From contig JAWWBL010000030.1 in the NCBI GenBank assembly GCA_033720975.1, positions 1 through 18,439 of the forward strand: a stretch of DNA of 18,439 nt, read 5' to 3'. Within the stretch, counting starts at the first letter, position 1. Every line of letters starts with the position of its first letter. This DNA is from JAWWBL01 sp033720975 (GTDB lineage: Bacteria > Actinomycetota > Acidimicrobiia > Spongiisociales > ZC4RG35). Of the stretch, positions 7,225 to 14,984 are shown piece by piece. The notes under the pieces are model-generated. The model did no database searches. It saw only the letters and a list, made by a program, of their open reading frames with translations, and was not told the origin of the DNA. The position numbers were made by a program, and so were the translations under genes.

Positions 7225-10200
7225 TCAGTCGGGGGGCCACATCTGGCGGATGAGCTCGATGAGGCCTTGCACCAGAGGTTGAGGGGCCGACACGAACATG
7301 ATCCCCTCCGAGGCCCGTAACACCGCCTTGGGGTCAAGGCGCTGAAGACGGACCTCCTGTGAGGGCCGAAGGTCGACCGGGCCCATCCGAATCTCATGCC
7401 TCACCTTGACGATCTCATCGAGCCCTACGCGAAGCGCTTCGACGCGGAGCCGCGCAAGCTCCACCAGGGCTGCCGCCTCGGAGGTCAGCTCACCATATCG
7501 ATCCCGCCACTCGGCTTCCACCTCGTCCACGTCGCGATGGGTGACAGCTGATGCAAGTGCGCGGTATGCCTCGAGTCGCAGAGCCTGCTCACCCACATAC
7601 TCCTCGGACAGGTGGGCGTCGACCGGCAAGTCGATCCTGACCTCGGGGGTTTCATCAGGGGAAATGACCGAGCCCTCCATCTCGGAGACCGCCTCTGCGA
7701 CGAGCTCGGCGTAGAGGTCGAATCCGACGGCGGCGATATGACCGGTCTGTATCTCGCCGAGTATGGAGCCGGCTCCTCTGATCTCGAGGTCGCGGAGTGC
7801 CAGCTGGAATCCTGATCCGAGATCCGTGGCCTCACCGATGGCCTCGAGGCGGCGGTGAGCGTCCTCGGTCAAGGTGAGGTCGGACGGATGGAACAGGTAG
7901 GCATATGCCCGCTGGTCGGATCGGCCCACCCGCCCACGGAGCTGGTACAGCTGGGCCAGACCGAGCAGGTCCGCTCTCTCCACGATCAGGGTGTTGACCT
8001 TGGGGAGATCGAGCCCTGACTCGATGATGGTGGTCGCCACCAGCACGTCGTAGTCCCCGTTCCAGAAGTCGATCATGACCTGCTCCAGCTGACCCTCCGA
8101 CATCTGGCCGTGGGCCACGACATATCTGGCGTCGGGCACCAGATCACGCAGACGCGCCAGCGCCCTGTCTATCGACTGGACCCGGTTGTGGACGTAGAAG
8201 ACCTGGCCCTCCCGGAGCAATTCCCTACGGATAGCGGCGGATACCGCCTGGTCGTCCTGGGGGCCCACATAGGTGAGGATCGGGTGGCGATCCTCCGGAG
8301 GCGTGCGAATGTGAGAGACGTCTCTGATACCGGTCAGAGCCATCTCCAGCGTTCGCGGGATGGGTGTCGCGGTGAGGGTCATGACGTCAACGCCCACCCT
8401 GAGTCTTCGCAGCGCGTCCTTGGCGGAGACCCCGAAGCGCTGCTCTTCGTCTATCACCAGCAACCCGAGAGCGTGAAACTGCACATCGTCGGAGAGCAGG
8501 CGATGAGTGCCGACGACCACATCGACAGTCCCGTTGGCGATTCCGGCAACTACCTCCCTCTGTTGTTTTGCGGTTAGAAAACGCGAGAGCACTTCCACCC
8601 TGACCGGGTATGCCGAGAGGCGATCCGCGAATGTCTGGTGATGTTGCTGGGCAAGCAGCGTCGTGGGACACAGAACCGCCACTTGCATCCCCTGTTGCAC
8701 CGCCTTGAAAGCAGCCCGGATCGCCACCTCGGTCTTGCCGAATCCCACGTCGCCGAAGACAAGACGGTCCATCGGACGGTCCGACTCCATGTCCGCTTTG
8801 ACTTCTTCGATGGCTCGCATCTGGTCCGGTGTCTCCTCGAACGGAAAAGCGCCCTCCAGCTCACGCTGCCACGGCGTGTCGGGCCCGTAAGCAAGTCCGG
8901 TGGCGGCTGCCCGCGCCCGGTGCAGCTGCACTACCTGGGCGGCCACCGCCTCCACCGCCTTGCGCACCCGGGCCTTCTGCTCGGACCAGTCCCGACCACC
9001 CATGCGCGAGACTCGCGGCGTCTCGCCGCCGGTGTATCTCTTGACGGCGGCAAGCTGATCGACCGGCACGTACAACTTGTCCCCACCGGCGTACGCCACC
9101 ACCAGATACTCCCGCTCCACCCCGACCATGGTCCTGGAGACGAGGCCCTCGAATCTGCCGATCCCATGCTGATGATGAACCACGTAGTCACCCTCCGACA
9201 GGTCGCGATACTGCTGGGTAGTGGCGGCACGCGATCGGACAGCTTTCCGGTGGGCTCGACGCCTGCCGGCGATCTCCCTCTCACCCAACACCGCGACACC
9301 GAGATCCGGGGCGACGAATCCCCGATGAATCCCAACCGGGACCACCGCCGGCATCGGTGATGTGAGGCCATCGACCCTGCTCAACGCAAGACCTTCCTCC
9401 GAGAGGGCCTTGGCCACCCGGTCGGCGGCCATCTCCCCGTCCATCGCGACCACAGTGGTGATCCTGTTGTCCAGGAGCCGGGAGATGCCACGCGCGACCG
9501 AGGCCGCATCCCCGGCGACCGCGTCAAAGCCGACCGTTCGCAAGGCGGGGTGCCCGGGTCCGGGAGGGGCTGGCGGCACGCTGAGGTGCGACCTCGCCTC
9601 GAGCGCAGAGACGAGATCCAGGAACAGAGCCGGGTGCTCTCCAGCCTCCGGTGCCGATTCCCCCCAAGTTGGCGCCAGGGCAGCGGCCAGCTCAGCTTCC
9701 TCTTTTACAAGTTCCCGGCTGCGCCCGAAGGCCCGGGATGGGTCAACGACGACCAAGGTCGCTGCTGGAGGCACCTCGTCGATCAGGTGTCGCTCATCGG
9801 CAAACCAGGGAAGCCACGACTCGATACCAGGAAAGATCTGGCCCTCGGCGATTCGGTCCCAGGTCGAGGCAGCCCAAGGCTCCGCGCCGGACAGGTGTCT
9901 AGCACGCGAACGTGCCTCGGTGGTGGGTCGGACCTCGCGGGCCGGATAGGCCTCAAACCGGGGCACGGCTGACTCGGACCGCTGCGAGGTCACGGAGAAG
10001 ACCCGAATCTCCTCCAACTCATCCCCCCAGAAATCGAGCCTGACAGGTCGGTCTGCCTGGGCCGGGAAAACGTCGACGATGCCACCTCGAACCGCAAACT
10101 CGCCCCGCGCCTCCACACGGTCCGTCCCGTGGTAGCCCATGTCGCTGAGCGAGCGAGCGAGCTCGGTCAGGTCGACCGACGCTCCCTGTTCGAGGATGAG

Positions 10201-10581
10201 TGGCGAAACCGGGGACTGGCTCAGGCGCTGGATCGCGCTCCGAACGCTTGCGACCACGATCGCCGGCTCATCCTGAGTCAGTCGATGTCGGGCTCGGGCC
10301 CGGAGGGCCATGGTCGACAGGTTCGGCGAGATGTGCTCGAACGGCAGCGTCTCCCATGCGGGGGCCAGGCACACCGATGGTGTGAACAGCTCGAGATCGT
10401 CTGCGAGCTCTTCGGCATCGCCCTCGCCGGGAACCACGACGAGCAGAGTCTTTCCAAGGGACTCGAAGATCCCGGCGAGGGCAAACGCTCGAGCCCCGGG
10501 CGCGACCGCCCAGGTCGCGTCGAGATCAGGGATGGGCGCGCTGCGCCAACTCGAGAGAAGCGAGCCAAGAGGTGCGGACAT
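7225..10581 (-). CDS. mfd: Transcription-repair coupling factor Mfd
   Basis: This protein of about 1118 residues has full Mfd architecture. A UvrB-like N-terminal module includes the GYHGTDRVEARGEFAVRGG segment. The RNA polymerase-interacting CarD-like domain lies at about residues 455-515 (GDYVVHHQHGIGRFEGL). The RecG-like translocase has Walker A GDVGFGKTEVA near 610-620, the DEEQ box (VIDEEQRFGV) near 710-718, the LTATPIPRTL motif and QLRGRVGRSDQ. The C-terminal TRCF domain follows. Mfd removes RNA polymerase stalled at lesions and recruits UvrA. The ATG at 10579-10581 is 14 bases after the SDR stop; another ATG at 10633-10635 would add 18 poorly conserved residues overlapping that gene, so the start is not certain. 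Confidence 0.96.
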   Translation of the reverse strand: MSAPLGSLLSSWRSAPIPDLDATWAVAPGARAFALAGIFESLGKTLLVVVPGEGDAEELADDLELFTPSVCLAPAWETLPFEHISPNLSTMALRARARHRLTQDEPAIVVASVRSAIQRLSQSPVSPLILEQGASVDLTELARSLSDMGYHGTDRVEARGEFAVRGGIVDVFPAQADRPVRLDFWGDELEEIRVFSVTSQRSESAVPRFEAYPAREVRPTTEARSRARHLSGAEPWAASTWDRIAEGQIFPGIESWLPWFADERHLIDEVPPAATLVVVDPSRAFGRSRELVKEEAELAAALAPTWGESAPEAGEHPALFLDLVSALEARSHLSVPPAPPGPGHPALRTVGFDAVAGDAASVARGISRLLDNRITTVVAMDGEMAADRVAKALSEEGLALSRVDGLTSPMPAVVPVGIHRGFVAPDLGVAVLGEREIAGRRRAHRKAVRSRAATTQQYRDLSEGDYVVHHQHGIGRFEGLVSRTMVGVEREYLVVAYAGGDKLYVPVDQLAAVKRYTGGETPRVSRMGGRDWSEQKARVRKAVEAVAAQVVQLHRARAAATGLAYGPDTPWQRELEGAFPFEETPDQMRAIEEVKADMESDRPMDRLVFGDVGFGKTEVAIRAAFKAVQQGMQVAVLCPTTLLAQQHHQTFADRLSAYPVRVEVLSRFLTAKQQREVVAGIANGTVDVVVGTHRLLSDDVQFHALGLLVIDEEQRFGVSAKDALRRLRVGVDVMTLTATPIPRTLEMALTGIRDVSHIRTPPEDRHPILTYVGPQDDQAVSAAIRRELLREGQVFYVHNRVQSIDRALARLRDLVPDARYVVAHGQMSEGQLEQVMIDFWNGDYDVLVATTIIESGLDLPKVNTLIVERADLLGLAQLYQLRGRVGRSDQRAYAYLFHPSDLTLTEDAHRRLEAIGEATDLGSGFQLALRDLEIRGAGSILGEIQTGHIAAVGFDLYAELVAEAVSEMEGSVISPDETPEVRIDLPVDAHLSEEYVGEQALRLEAYRALASAVTHRDVDEVEAEWRDRYGELTSEAAALVELARLRVEALRVGLDEIVKVRHEIRMGPVDLRPSQEVRLQRLDPKAVLRASEGIMFVSAPQPLVQGLIELIRQMWPPD

Positions 10582-10595
10582 CGGGGCCACCGATG

Positions 10596-11576
10596 CTACC
10601 GGTGCGGATGGAGCAGTCCCTCCGCCCGAAACCATTCGACGGTGCGCCCAATAGTCTCGCGGAGGGGCGTGTATCTCAAGCCCAGCTCGCGGGACGCGCG
10701 TGTTCCGTCGTAGGCGTGGCCGTGGGCCCAGACCCTGACTGCTTCACGGCACAAGGGCGCCGCCCGGCCCGAAACCGCGAACACAGCCTCAACCAGCGCC
10801 GCCACCGGCATGAGGCTCCCCGGCGGGACGAACCGAGACCCCACCTCCTCTCCCAACGCCTCCGACAACACGGCGAGGGCGTCCGAGACCCGCAATGTTG
10901 CGCCGGCGAGCAGATACCGCTCACCCCGCCTACCCCTCTCAGCCGCGAGCACGTGGCCCTCGGAACAATCGTCGATGTCGACCAGAGAGACTTCCACATC
11001 GACGGCTACCGGCAACCTCTTGCGCGCCGCGGCGAGGAATATCCGGCCAGTTCCCGTCGCGCGGCCCGGGCCCTGGACCGAGGCTGGATTCACCACCACC
11101 ACATCGAGTTCGCCGGAGGCCTCGAGGGCCAGCCGCTCGGCCGCGGACTTCGACCGCTCATAATCCGACAGGTACCAGCCGCGGTGGGTAGTCGACTCCG
11201 AGCCAATCTCGCCTTTCTCCTGGCCGATGGTTGAGGCTGACGACGTGTGCACCAACCGAGGCACACCAGCGAGACGGCAGGCTTCGACGACGTTGCGGGT
11301 TCCTTCTACGTTGACGTCCCACATGCGCCGAGGGCGGGCCGGGCATATCTCGTTCACTCCGGCGACGTGAAACACCAGGTCGACTCCGGCGACCAGAGGT
11401 CGCAGACTCTGGAGGTCGAGCACATCCCCGTGGACGGTCTCCGCACCGAGGCGGCGAAGGGTGTCGGCCGACACCTCGCCGCGGGCGAGCGCCCGAACCT
11501 CGGCGCCGGAAGCCAGCAGATGACGGACCAGGGCCGAGCCAACCACCCCGGACCCCCCGGTGACGGCGACCGTCAC
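10596..11576 (-). CDS. Extended SDR, HpnA / dihydroflavonol-reductase-like NAD(P)-dependent epimerase/dehydratase
   Basis: This 326-residue Rossmann-fold protein starts GTG ACG GTC in a GTGA overlap with the pgsA stop. The cofactor loop is TGGSGVVG near residues 6-13. HVAGVNEI follows, then HTSSAST, which carries the catalytic serine, and the YxxxK motif in YERSKSAAE. The VVVVNPASVQGPGRATGTGRI region, the VSLVDIDDCSEGHVLA segment and GERYLLAG resemble the hopanoid-associated sugar epimerase HpnA and dihydroflavonol-4-reductase-like enzymes. The substrate is not fixed by sequence. The neighbours pgsA and glpK hint at lipid or envelope metabolism, but that is only context. In-frame sequence upstream of the GTG lies within pgsA and is not part of the fold. 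Confidence 0.85.
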   Translation of the reverse strand: MTVAVTGGSGVVGSALVRHLLASGAEVRALARGEVSADTLRRLGAETVHGDVLDLQSLRPLVAGVDLVFHVAGVNEICPARPRRMWDVNVEGTRNVVEACRLAGVPRLVHTSSASTIGQEKGEIGSESTTHRGWYLSDYERSKSAAERLALEASGELDVVVVNPASVQGPGRATGTGRIFLAAARKRLPVAVDVEVSLVDIDDCSEGHVLAAERGRRGERYLLAGATLRVSDALAVLSEALGEEVGSRFVPPGSLMPVAALVEAVFAVSGRAAPLCREAVRVWAHGHAYDGTRASRELGLRYTPLRETIGRTVEWFRAEGLLHPHR

Positions 11577-12130
11577 GACTTCGCTTCGGCGGGTTCCGAG
11601 CGGATCGTGTGCCAGAAGGCGACGCTGTATCCCCAGGCGGAGCCGATGGTGGCCAGAACCGCGATCAGCATCAGCCATTGGTCGAAGTACCAGGGGCCCC
11701 ACCGGTCGGCGAACCTGAGGAAAGCCCAGAAGATCGCCGAGAACTGGGCCACTGTCTTGATCTTTCCCCAGGTGGAAGGTCGTATCAGGCCCCCAGACTG
11801 GGCGACGACTCCGCGGAGGGCCATCACGGCGAACTCACGGAAGATGATGATCGCGGCCGGCCAGATCGAGACCCGATCGACCGACACCAGGGCGAGAAGG
11901 GTCCCGGTGACGAGGATCTTGTCAGCGGTTGTGTCCAGGAATGCTCCGAGGGTGGTGCCTCCGCTGGTGCGGCGGGCGAGATAACCGTCGAGGAAGTCGG
12001 TGAACGCGGCCACACCGAAGATCACCGCTGCATAGACGAAGTGGTGCTCGATGTGATCCGACCTGACCAGGGACATGATCGGCAAGACGAGGATGATCCT
12101 CAGGAGGGCTAGCGCGTCTGGGACTGAGAT
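11573..12130 (-). CDS. pgsA: CDP-alcohol phosphatidyltransferase, PgsA-like; apparent ATC start
   Basis: The CDP-alcohol phosphatidyltransferase signature is complete: DFLDGYLARR, then G eight residues on, then GAFLDTTADKI, which supplies all four metal-binding aspartates. PgsA makes phosphatidylglycerol phosphate from CDP-diacylglycerol and glycerol-3-phosphate in the membrane; several hydrophobic helices are visible. The PgsA subtype rests on similarity and on the neighbouring glycerol kinase, so other CDP-alcohol transferases are possible. The family's N-terminal helix (VPDALALLRIILV) lies upstream of every ATG, GTG or TTG. The first canonical start, TTG at 12083-12085, would delete half of this helix. 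An ATC at 12128-12130 sits seven bases after a perfect GGAGG, so I place the start there (185 residues). The stop overlaps the SDR start as GTGA. Confidence 0.82.
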   Translation of the reverse strand: MSVPDALALLRIILVLPIMSLVRSDHIEHHFVYAAVIFGVAAFTDFLDGYLARRTSGGTTLGAFLDTTADKILVTGTLLALVSVDRVSIWPAAIIIFREFAVMALRGVVAQSGGLIRPSTWGKIKTVAQFSAIFWAFLRFADRWGPWYFDQWLMLIAVLATIGSAWGYSVAFWHTIRSEPAEAKS

Positions 12131-12135
12131 GGTGA

Positions 12136-12142
12136 CTCCTCC
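12136..12142 (-). promoter_or_regulatory. Shine-Dalgarno of pgsA (GGAGGAG)
   Basis: The minus strand reads GGAGGAG here. GGAGG ends seven bases before the ATC at 12130-12128, while it is about 50 bases from the first canonical in-frame start, TTG at 12085. The site therefore argues that translation begins at or very near the ATC. Confidence 0.6.
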
Positions 12143-12173
12143 GCTCTCTGCCCAATCATACGGACAGACCCGG

Positions 12174-13661
12174 TCAGGCCCAGCCCAAAGAACGCTCGAC
12201 TGCCTGATCCCACCGCGACCTGAGAAGGCTCCTCTCTCCGTCGGTCATCACCGGCTTCCATCTTGCACCTTCCGCCCACATGGCGTGCAGGGCTTCGACG
12301 TCCCAGACGCCAGCGGCCACACCCGCGGCGTACCCGGCTCCCAGGGCGGTCGTCTCGGCAATCGCCGGCCTGACCACCTCGACCCCGAGGATGTCTGCCT
12401 GGAACTGCATCAGCAGCTCGTTGGCAGTCATGCCGCCGTCGACTCTCAACTCGGACAGCTCTACACCTGAGTCGGCCGTCATGGCCTCCAGCACATCAGC
12501 GGTCTGGTGAGCCGTCGACTCGAGCGCCGCCCGGGCAACATGACCGCGATTGGCATATCGGGTCAGCCCGACCAGGACCCCGCGAGCGTCGGATCTCCAA
12601 TATGGGGCAAACAGCCCGGAGAAGGCGGGAACCAGGTAGACGTCGCCGTTGTCCTCCACGCTGCGGGCCAGGATCTCGATCTGCGCTGCTTCGGAGATGA
12701 TCCCGAGGTTGTCCCTGAGCCATTGGACCAGTGAGCCGGTGACTGCGACGGAGCCCTCGAGGGCGTATACGGTGGCTGCCCCCGCGATGCGGTAAGCGAC
12801 CGTTGTGAGGAGACCGGAGGTGGACTGAACCGCTTCCCGACCGGTGTTCATCAGCATGAAATTGCCGGTCCCGTAGGTGTTCTTGGCCTCGCCGGGATCG
12901 AAGCAGGTCTGTCCGAAGAGAGCCGCCTGCTGATCCCCCAGGATGGCCGCCAATCTGGTGCCGGCGAGAGGCCCGGTACAGATGCCGACTTCTCCAACAG
13001 AGTCGATGATCTCTGGCAGCATCGCCGAGGGAACACCCATCTCCAGGGCAAGGTCCGAGTCCCAGGTCGTCGTCGCCAGATCCATGAGCAAGGTTCTCGA
13101 GGCGTTGGTCACATCGGTCACGTGCCGGCCCGAGCCAGGTCCACCCGTGAGATTCCAGGCAAGCCACGAGTCGATCGTGCCGAACGCCAGGTCACCGCGC
13201 ACGGCTCTGTCATACAGCCCCAGATGGTCGAGGAGCCACCTGATCTTGGGGGCGGCGAAGTAGGTGGCGATGGGAAGCCCGGTCACCGCACGAAACCTGT
13301 CCCGGCCCGCCTCGCCTGAGATCTCATCGCAGAGCGAATCAGTCCTCGTGTCCTGCCAGACGACGGCGTTTGCCACCGGCTCGCCACTGGACCGGTCCCA
13401 AACCACCGTGGTCTCCCGTTGGTTGGTGAGCCCCACGGCTGCAAGATCCGAGCCCGCGAGGTCAGCCCTTCCCAGGGCCTCATCGATCACCTCGATGGTC
13501 TTGGACCAGATCTCCAATGGGTTGTGCTCCACCCAGCCGGGTTGGGGAAAGATCTGGGAGTGCTCGCGTTGGGAGACTGCCACCACCCGGCCCGCGTCGT
13601 CGAAGATCATGAACCTGGTCGACGTCGTGCCCTGGTCGATGGCCCCGATGTAGTCAGTCAT
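12174..13661 (-). CDS. glpK: Glycerol kinase
   Basis: This 495-residue FGGY-family kinase phosphorylates glycerol to sn-glycerol-3-phosphate with ATP. It has the first phosphate loop DQGTTSTRFMIFD at 9-21, the glycerol-binding NQRET at 80-84, VWQDTRT at 101-107, and the catalytic base region GDQQAALFGQ with D243 at 242-251. The ATP-binding GTGNFML is at 265-271. The ATYFAAPKIRWLLD and GTIDSWLAWNLTGG segments separate glycerol kinases from xylulose or gluconate kinases. The ATG at 13659-13661 overlaps the pth stop by eight bases. No glpF or glpD is in the window; the next gene downstream, pgsA, consumes the product, so a biosynthetic supply role is reasonable. Confidence 0.96.
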   Translation of the reverse strand: MTDYIGAIDQGTTSTRFMIFDDAGRVVAVSQREHSQIFPQPGWVEHNPLEIWSKTIEVIDEALGRADLAGSDLAAVGLTNQRETTVVWDRSSGEPVANAVVWQDTRTDSLCDEISGEAGRDRFRAVTGLPIATYFAAPKIRWLLDHLGLYDRAVRGDLAFGTIDSWLAWNLTGGPGSGRHVTDVTNASRTLLMDLATTTWDSDLALEMGVPSAMLPEIIDSVGEVGICTGPLAGTRLAAILGDQQAALFGQTCFDPGEAKNTYGTGNFMLMNTGREAVQSTSGLLTTVAYRIAGAATVYALEGSVAVTGSLVQWLRDNLGIISEAAQIEILARSVEDNGDVYLVPAFSGLFAPYWRSDARGVLVGLTRYANRGHVARAALESTAHQTADVLEAMTADSGVELSELRVDGGMTANELLMQFQADILGVEVVRPAIAETTALGAGYAAGVAAGVWDVEALHAMWAEGARWKPVMTDGERSLLRSRWDQAVERSLGWA

Positions 13662-14301
13662 CCCTGCCCCTGTGCGACGCCGACTCCTGCGCCGCCACCC
13701 GATCGGTCAGCCAAAGCTCGACGACATCTGCCGCGTCTTGAATCAGGAGGTCGACTTCCTCCATCTCTCGCGAGTCGAAGCTCCGCAAGACGAAGTCGGC
13801 GGGATCCATCGAACCCGGCGGCCTGCCTATGCCCACTTTCAGCCGAGAGAATCGATTGGTCCCCAGGTCTCTCTCGATGGACCGGATGCCGTTGTGGCCT
13901 CCGCTCCCGCCGGCCACCTGGAGCCTCAACCGTCCAAAGGGGAGGTCGATGTCGTCGTGAACGACCAGCAGATCCTCGACACCGATCTTGTAGAAGTGGA
14001 GCATGGCGCGAACGGCGCGGCCGGACTCGTTCATGAAGGTGGAGGGCAAAAGGACCAGAGTCGCCTCAGAGCCGGTTCCCACCCGAGCCTCGAGACCCGG
14101 CACCCGAGACGGCGCCCGTCCTGGCTCGGCCCGGCCGCGGGCAAGCACGGTGGAAATCACTTCATGGCCGATGTTGTGGCGCGTCCCGTCGTATTCGGCG
14201 CCAGGGTTGCGAAGCCCTACGACGAGCCGAGCGGGGCTATTCGCCGCTCTCTTCGCCTTCTTCTTCGCCCTCGGCCTCAGAAGCCTCCTCAGCCTCCTCA
14301 C
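13654..14301 (-). CDS. pth: Peptidyl-tRNA hydrolase, with basic N-terminal extension
   Basis: Pth recycles peptidyl-tRNA that drops off ribosomes. All key residues are present: N32 in LRNPGAEY, catalytic H42 in TRHNIGHEV, N91 in STFMNESG, D116 in VVHDDIDLPFG, and N137 in GGSGGHNGIRS. The family normally starts two or three residues before RLVVGL, but there is no ATG, GTG or TTG there. The nearest is a GTG at 14299-14301, inside rplY, about ten bases after a GAGGAG site. This start adds 24 residues rich in Arg and Lys (RRLRRLLRPRAKKKAKRA), the frame-shifted reading of the rplY acidic tail, and makes a 65-base overlap. The total is 215 residues. An unusual start codon nearer residue 22 remains possible. 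Confidence 0.93.
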   Translation of the reverse strand: MRRLRRLLRPRAKKKAKRAANSPARLVVGLRNPGAEYDGTRHNIGHEVISTVLARGRAEPGRAPSRVPGLEARVGTGSEATLVLLPSTFMNESGRAVRAMLHFYKIGVEDLLVVHDDIDLPFGRLRLQVAGGSGGHNGIRSIERDLGTNRFSRLKVGIGRPPGSMDPADFVLRSFDSREMEEVDLLIQDAADVVELWLTDRVAAQESASHRGRDD

Positions 14302-14920
14302 CTTCGACCGGCTCCTCGCCTTCCTCGAGCTCTTCTTCGACTTCCTCGGGCTCCTCGATCTCTGCTGCAGGAGTGGTGACCGACATGATCACCGTCTCCG
14401 GGTCGTCGAGGTAGGTGACCCCTTCGACCTCAGGCAGGTCGACCACGCGAAGGGCACCGCCGACCTCGACCTCCGAGACGTCGAGCTCGATGGAGCCGGG
14501 GATCTCGGTGGGGAGGACTTCGACCTCGACGTGGGTGCGACTGGGGCTGAACACTCCACCCTCCTTGACGCCCACCGGCGTGCCCTCGAAGTGAATCGGA
14601 ACTTCGGCGACCACGGTCTGTGTCAGGTCGACGGTGACGAAGTCGACGTGTCGATACTCGTTGCGGAACGGGTGACGCTCGATGACCCGGGCCATCGTCG
14701 TCAGTGTTTCACCACCTTCGACCTCCAGGCTGATGATGGCGTTGCTGCCGGCCTCGGTGTGGAGCGCCAGGTGAAGGTCATGGGCATCCACCGAAACCGC
14801 GATCGGATCGACATCCTTGCCGTAGACGATGGCCGGCACCAGGCCCTCACGCCGGATGCGGCGCGCTTCGCGCGAGCCCGACGCGCGCCCCGCCGTGGCG
14901 CGAAGGCTGATTTGCGACAT
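14237..14920 (-). CDS. rplY: 50S ribosomal protein L25 / general stress protein Ctc
   Basis: This is the long, two-domain bL25 form (Ctc/TL5) of 227 residues. The 5S rRNA-binding L25 domain covers about 1-95, with RATAGRASGSREARRIRREG and VPAIVYGKDVDPI. The TL5 beta domain covers about 96-185, including FRNEYRHVDFVTVDL and GVKEGGVFSPS. A tail of about 42 residues made almost only of Glu, with some Ala, Gly, Pro and Ser, follows. The start is well supported: AAGGAG at 14927-14932 lies six bases before the ATG. Acidic tails are common in actinobacterial L25. The last 65 bases also encode the start of Pth in another frame. Confidence 0.96.
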   Translation of the reverse strand: MSQISLRATAGRASGSREARRIRREGLVPAIVYGKDVDPIAVSVDAHDLHLALHTEAGSNAIISLEVEGGETLTTMARVIERHPFRNEYRHVDFVTVDLTQTVVAEVPIHFEGTPVGVKEGGVFSPSRTHVEVEVLPTEIPGSIELDVSEVEVGGALRVVDLPEVEGVTYLDDPETVIMSVTTPAAEIEEPEEVEEELEEGEEPVEGEEAEEASEAEGEEEGEESGE

Positions 14921-14926
14921 GAAAGA

Positions 14927-14932
14927 CTCCTT
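14927..14932 (-). promoter_or_regulatory. Shine-Dalgarno of rplY (AAGGAG)
   Basis: The minus strand reads AAGGAG, six bases before the rplY ATG. It is the clearest ribosome-binding site in the window and fits a highly translated ribosomal-protein gene. Confidence 0.75.
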
Positions 14933-14955
14933 GGGAAGTGAAGGGGTGGCCGGTA

Positions 14956-14984
14956 ATTATGGCCGCTGTCCCGTCGTTCTGCCA
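14956..14984 (-). promoter_or_regulatory. Candidate promoter for the rplY operon
   Basis: CATAAT at 14956-14961 on the minus strand matches five of six bases of the -10 consensus and lies in the only A/T-rich patch of the region. A poor -35 (TGGCAG, 14979-14984) is spaced 17 bases away. Transcription would start near 14949, giving a leader of about 29 bases before the rplY ATG with its AAGGAG. The -10 overlaps the TAA stop of the alpha/beta hydrolase. The weak -35 keeps the confidence low. Confidence 0.4.

Noticed and set aside
14237..14380. Low-complexity stretch of GAG/GAA-type codons as a DNA repeat array
   Set aside because: It is explained by the Glu-rich tail of L25; there is no regular repeat unit at the DNA level.
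14003..14941. A long plus-strand open frame (312 codons) opposite pth and rplY
   Set aside because: It is antisense to two well-supported genes, of low complexity opposite the Glu-rich tail, and has no recognisable domain. Long antisense frames are expected in GC-rich coding DNA.
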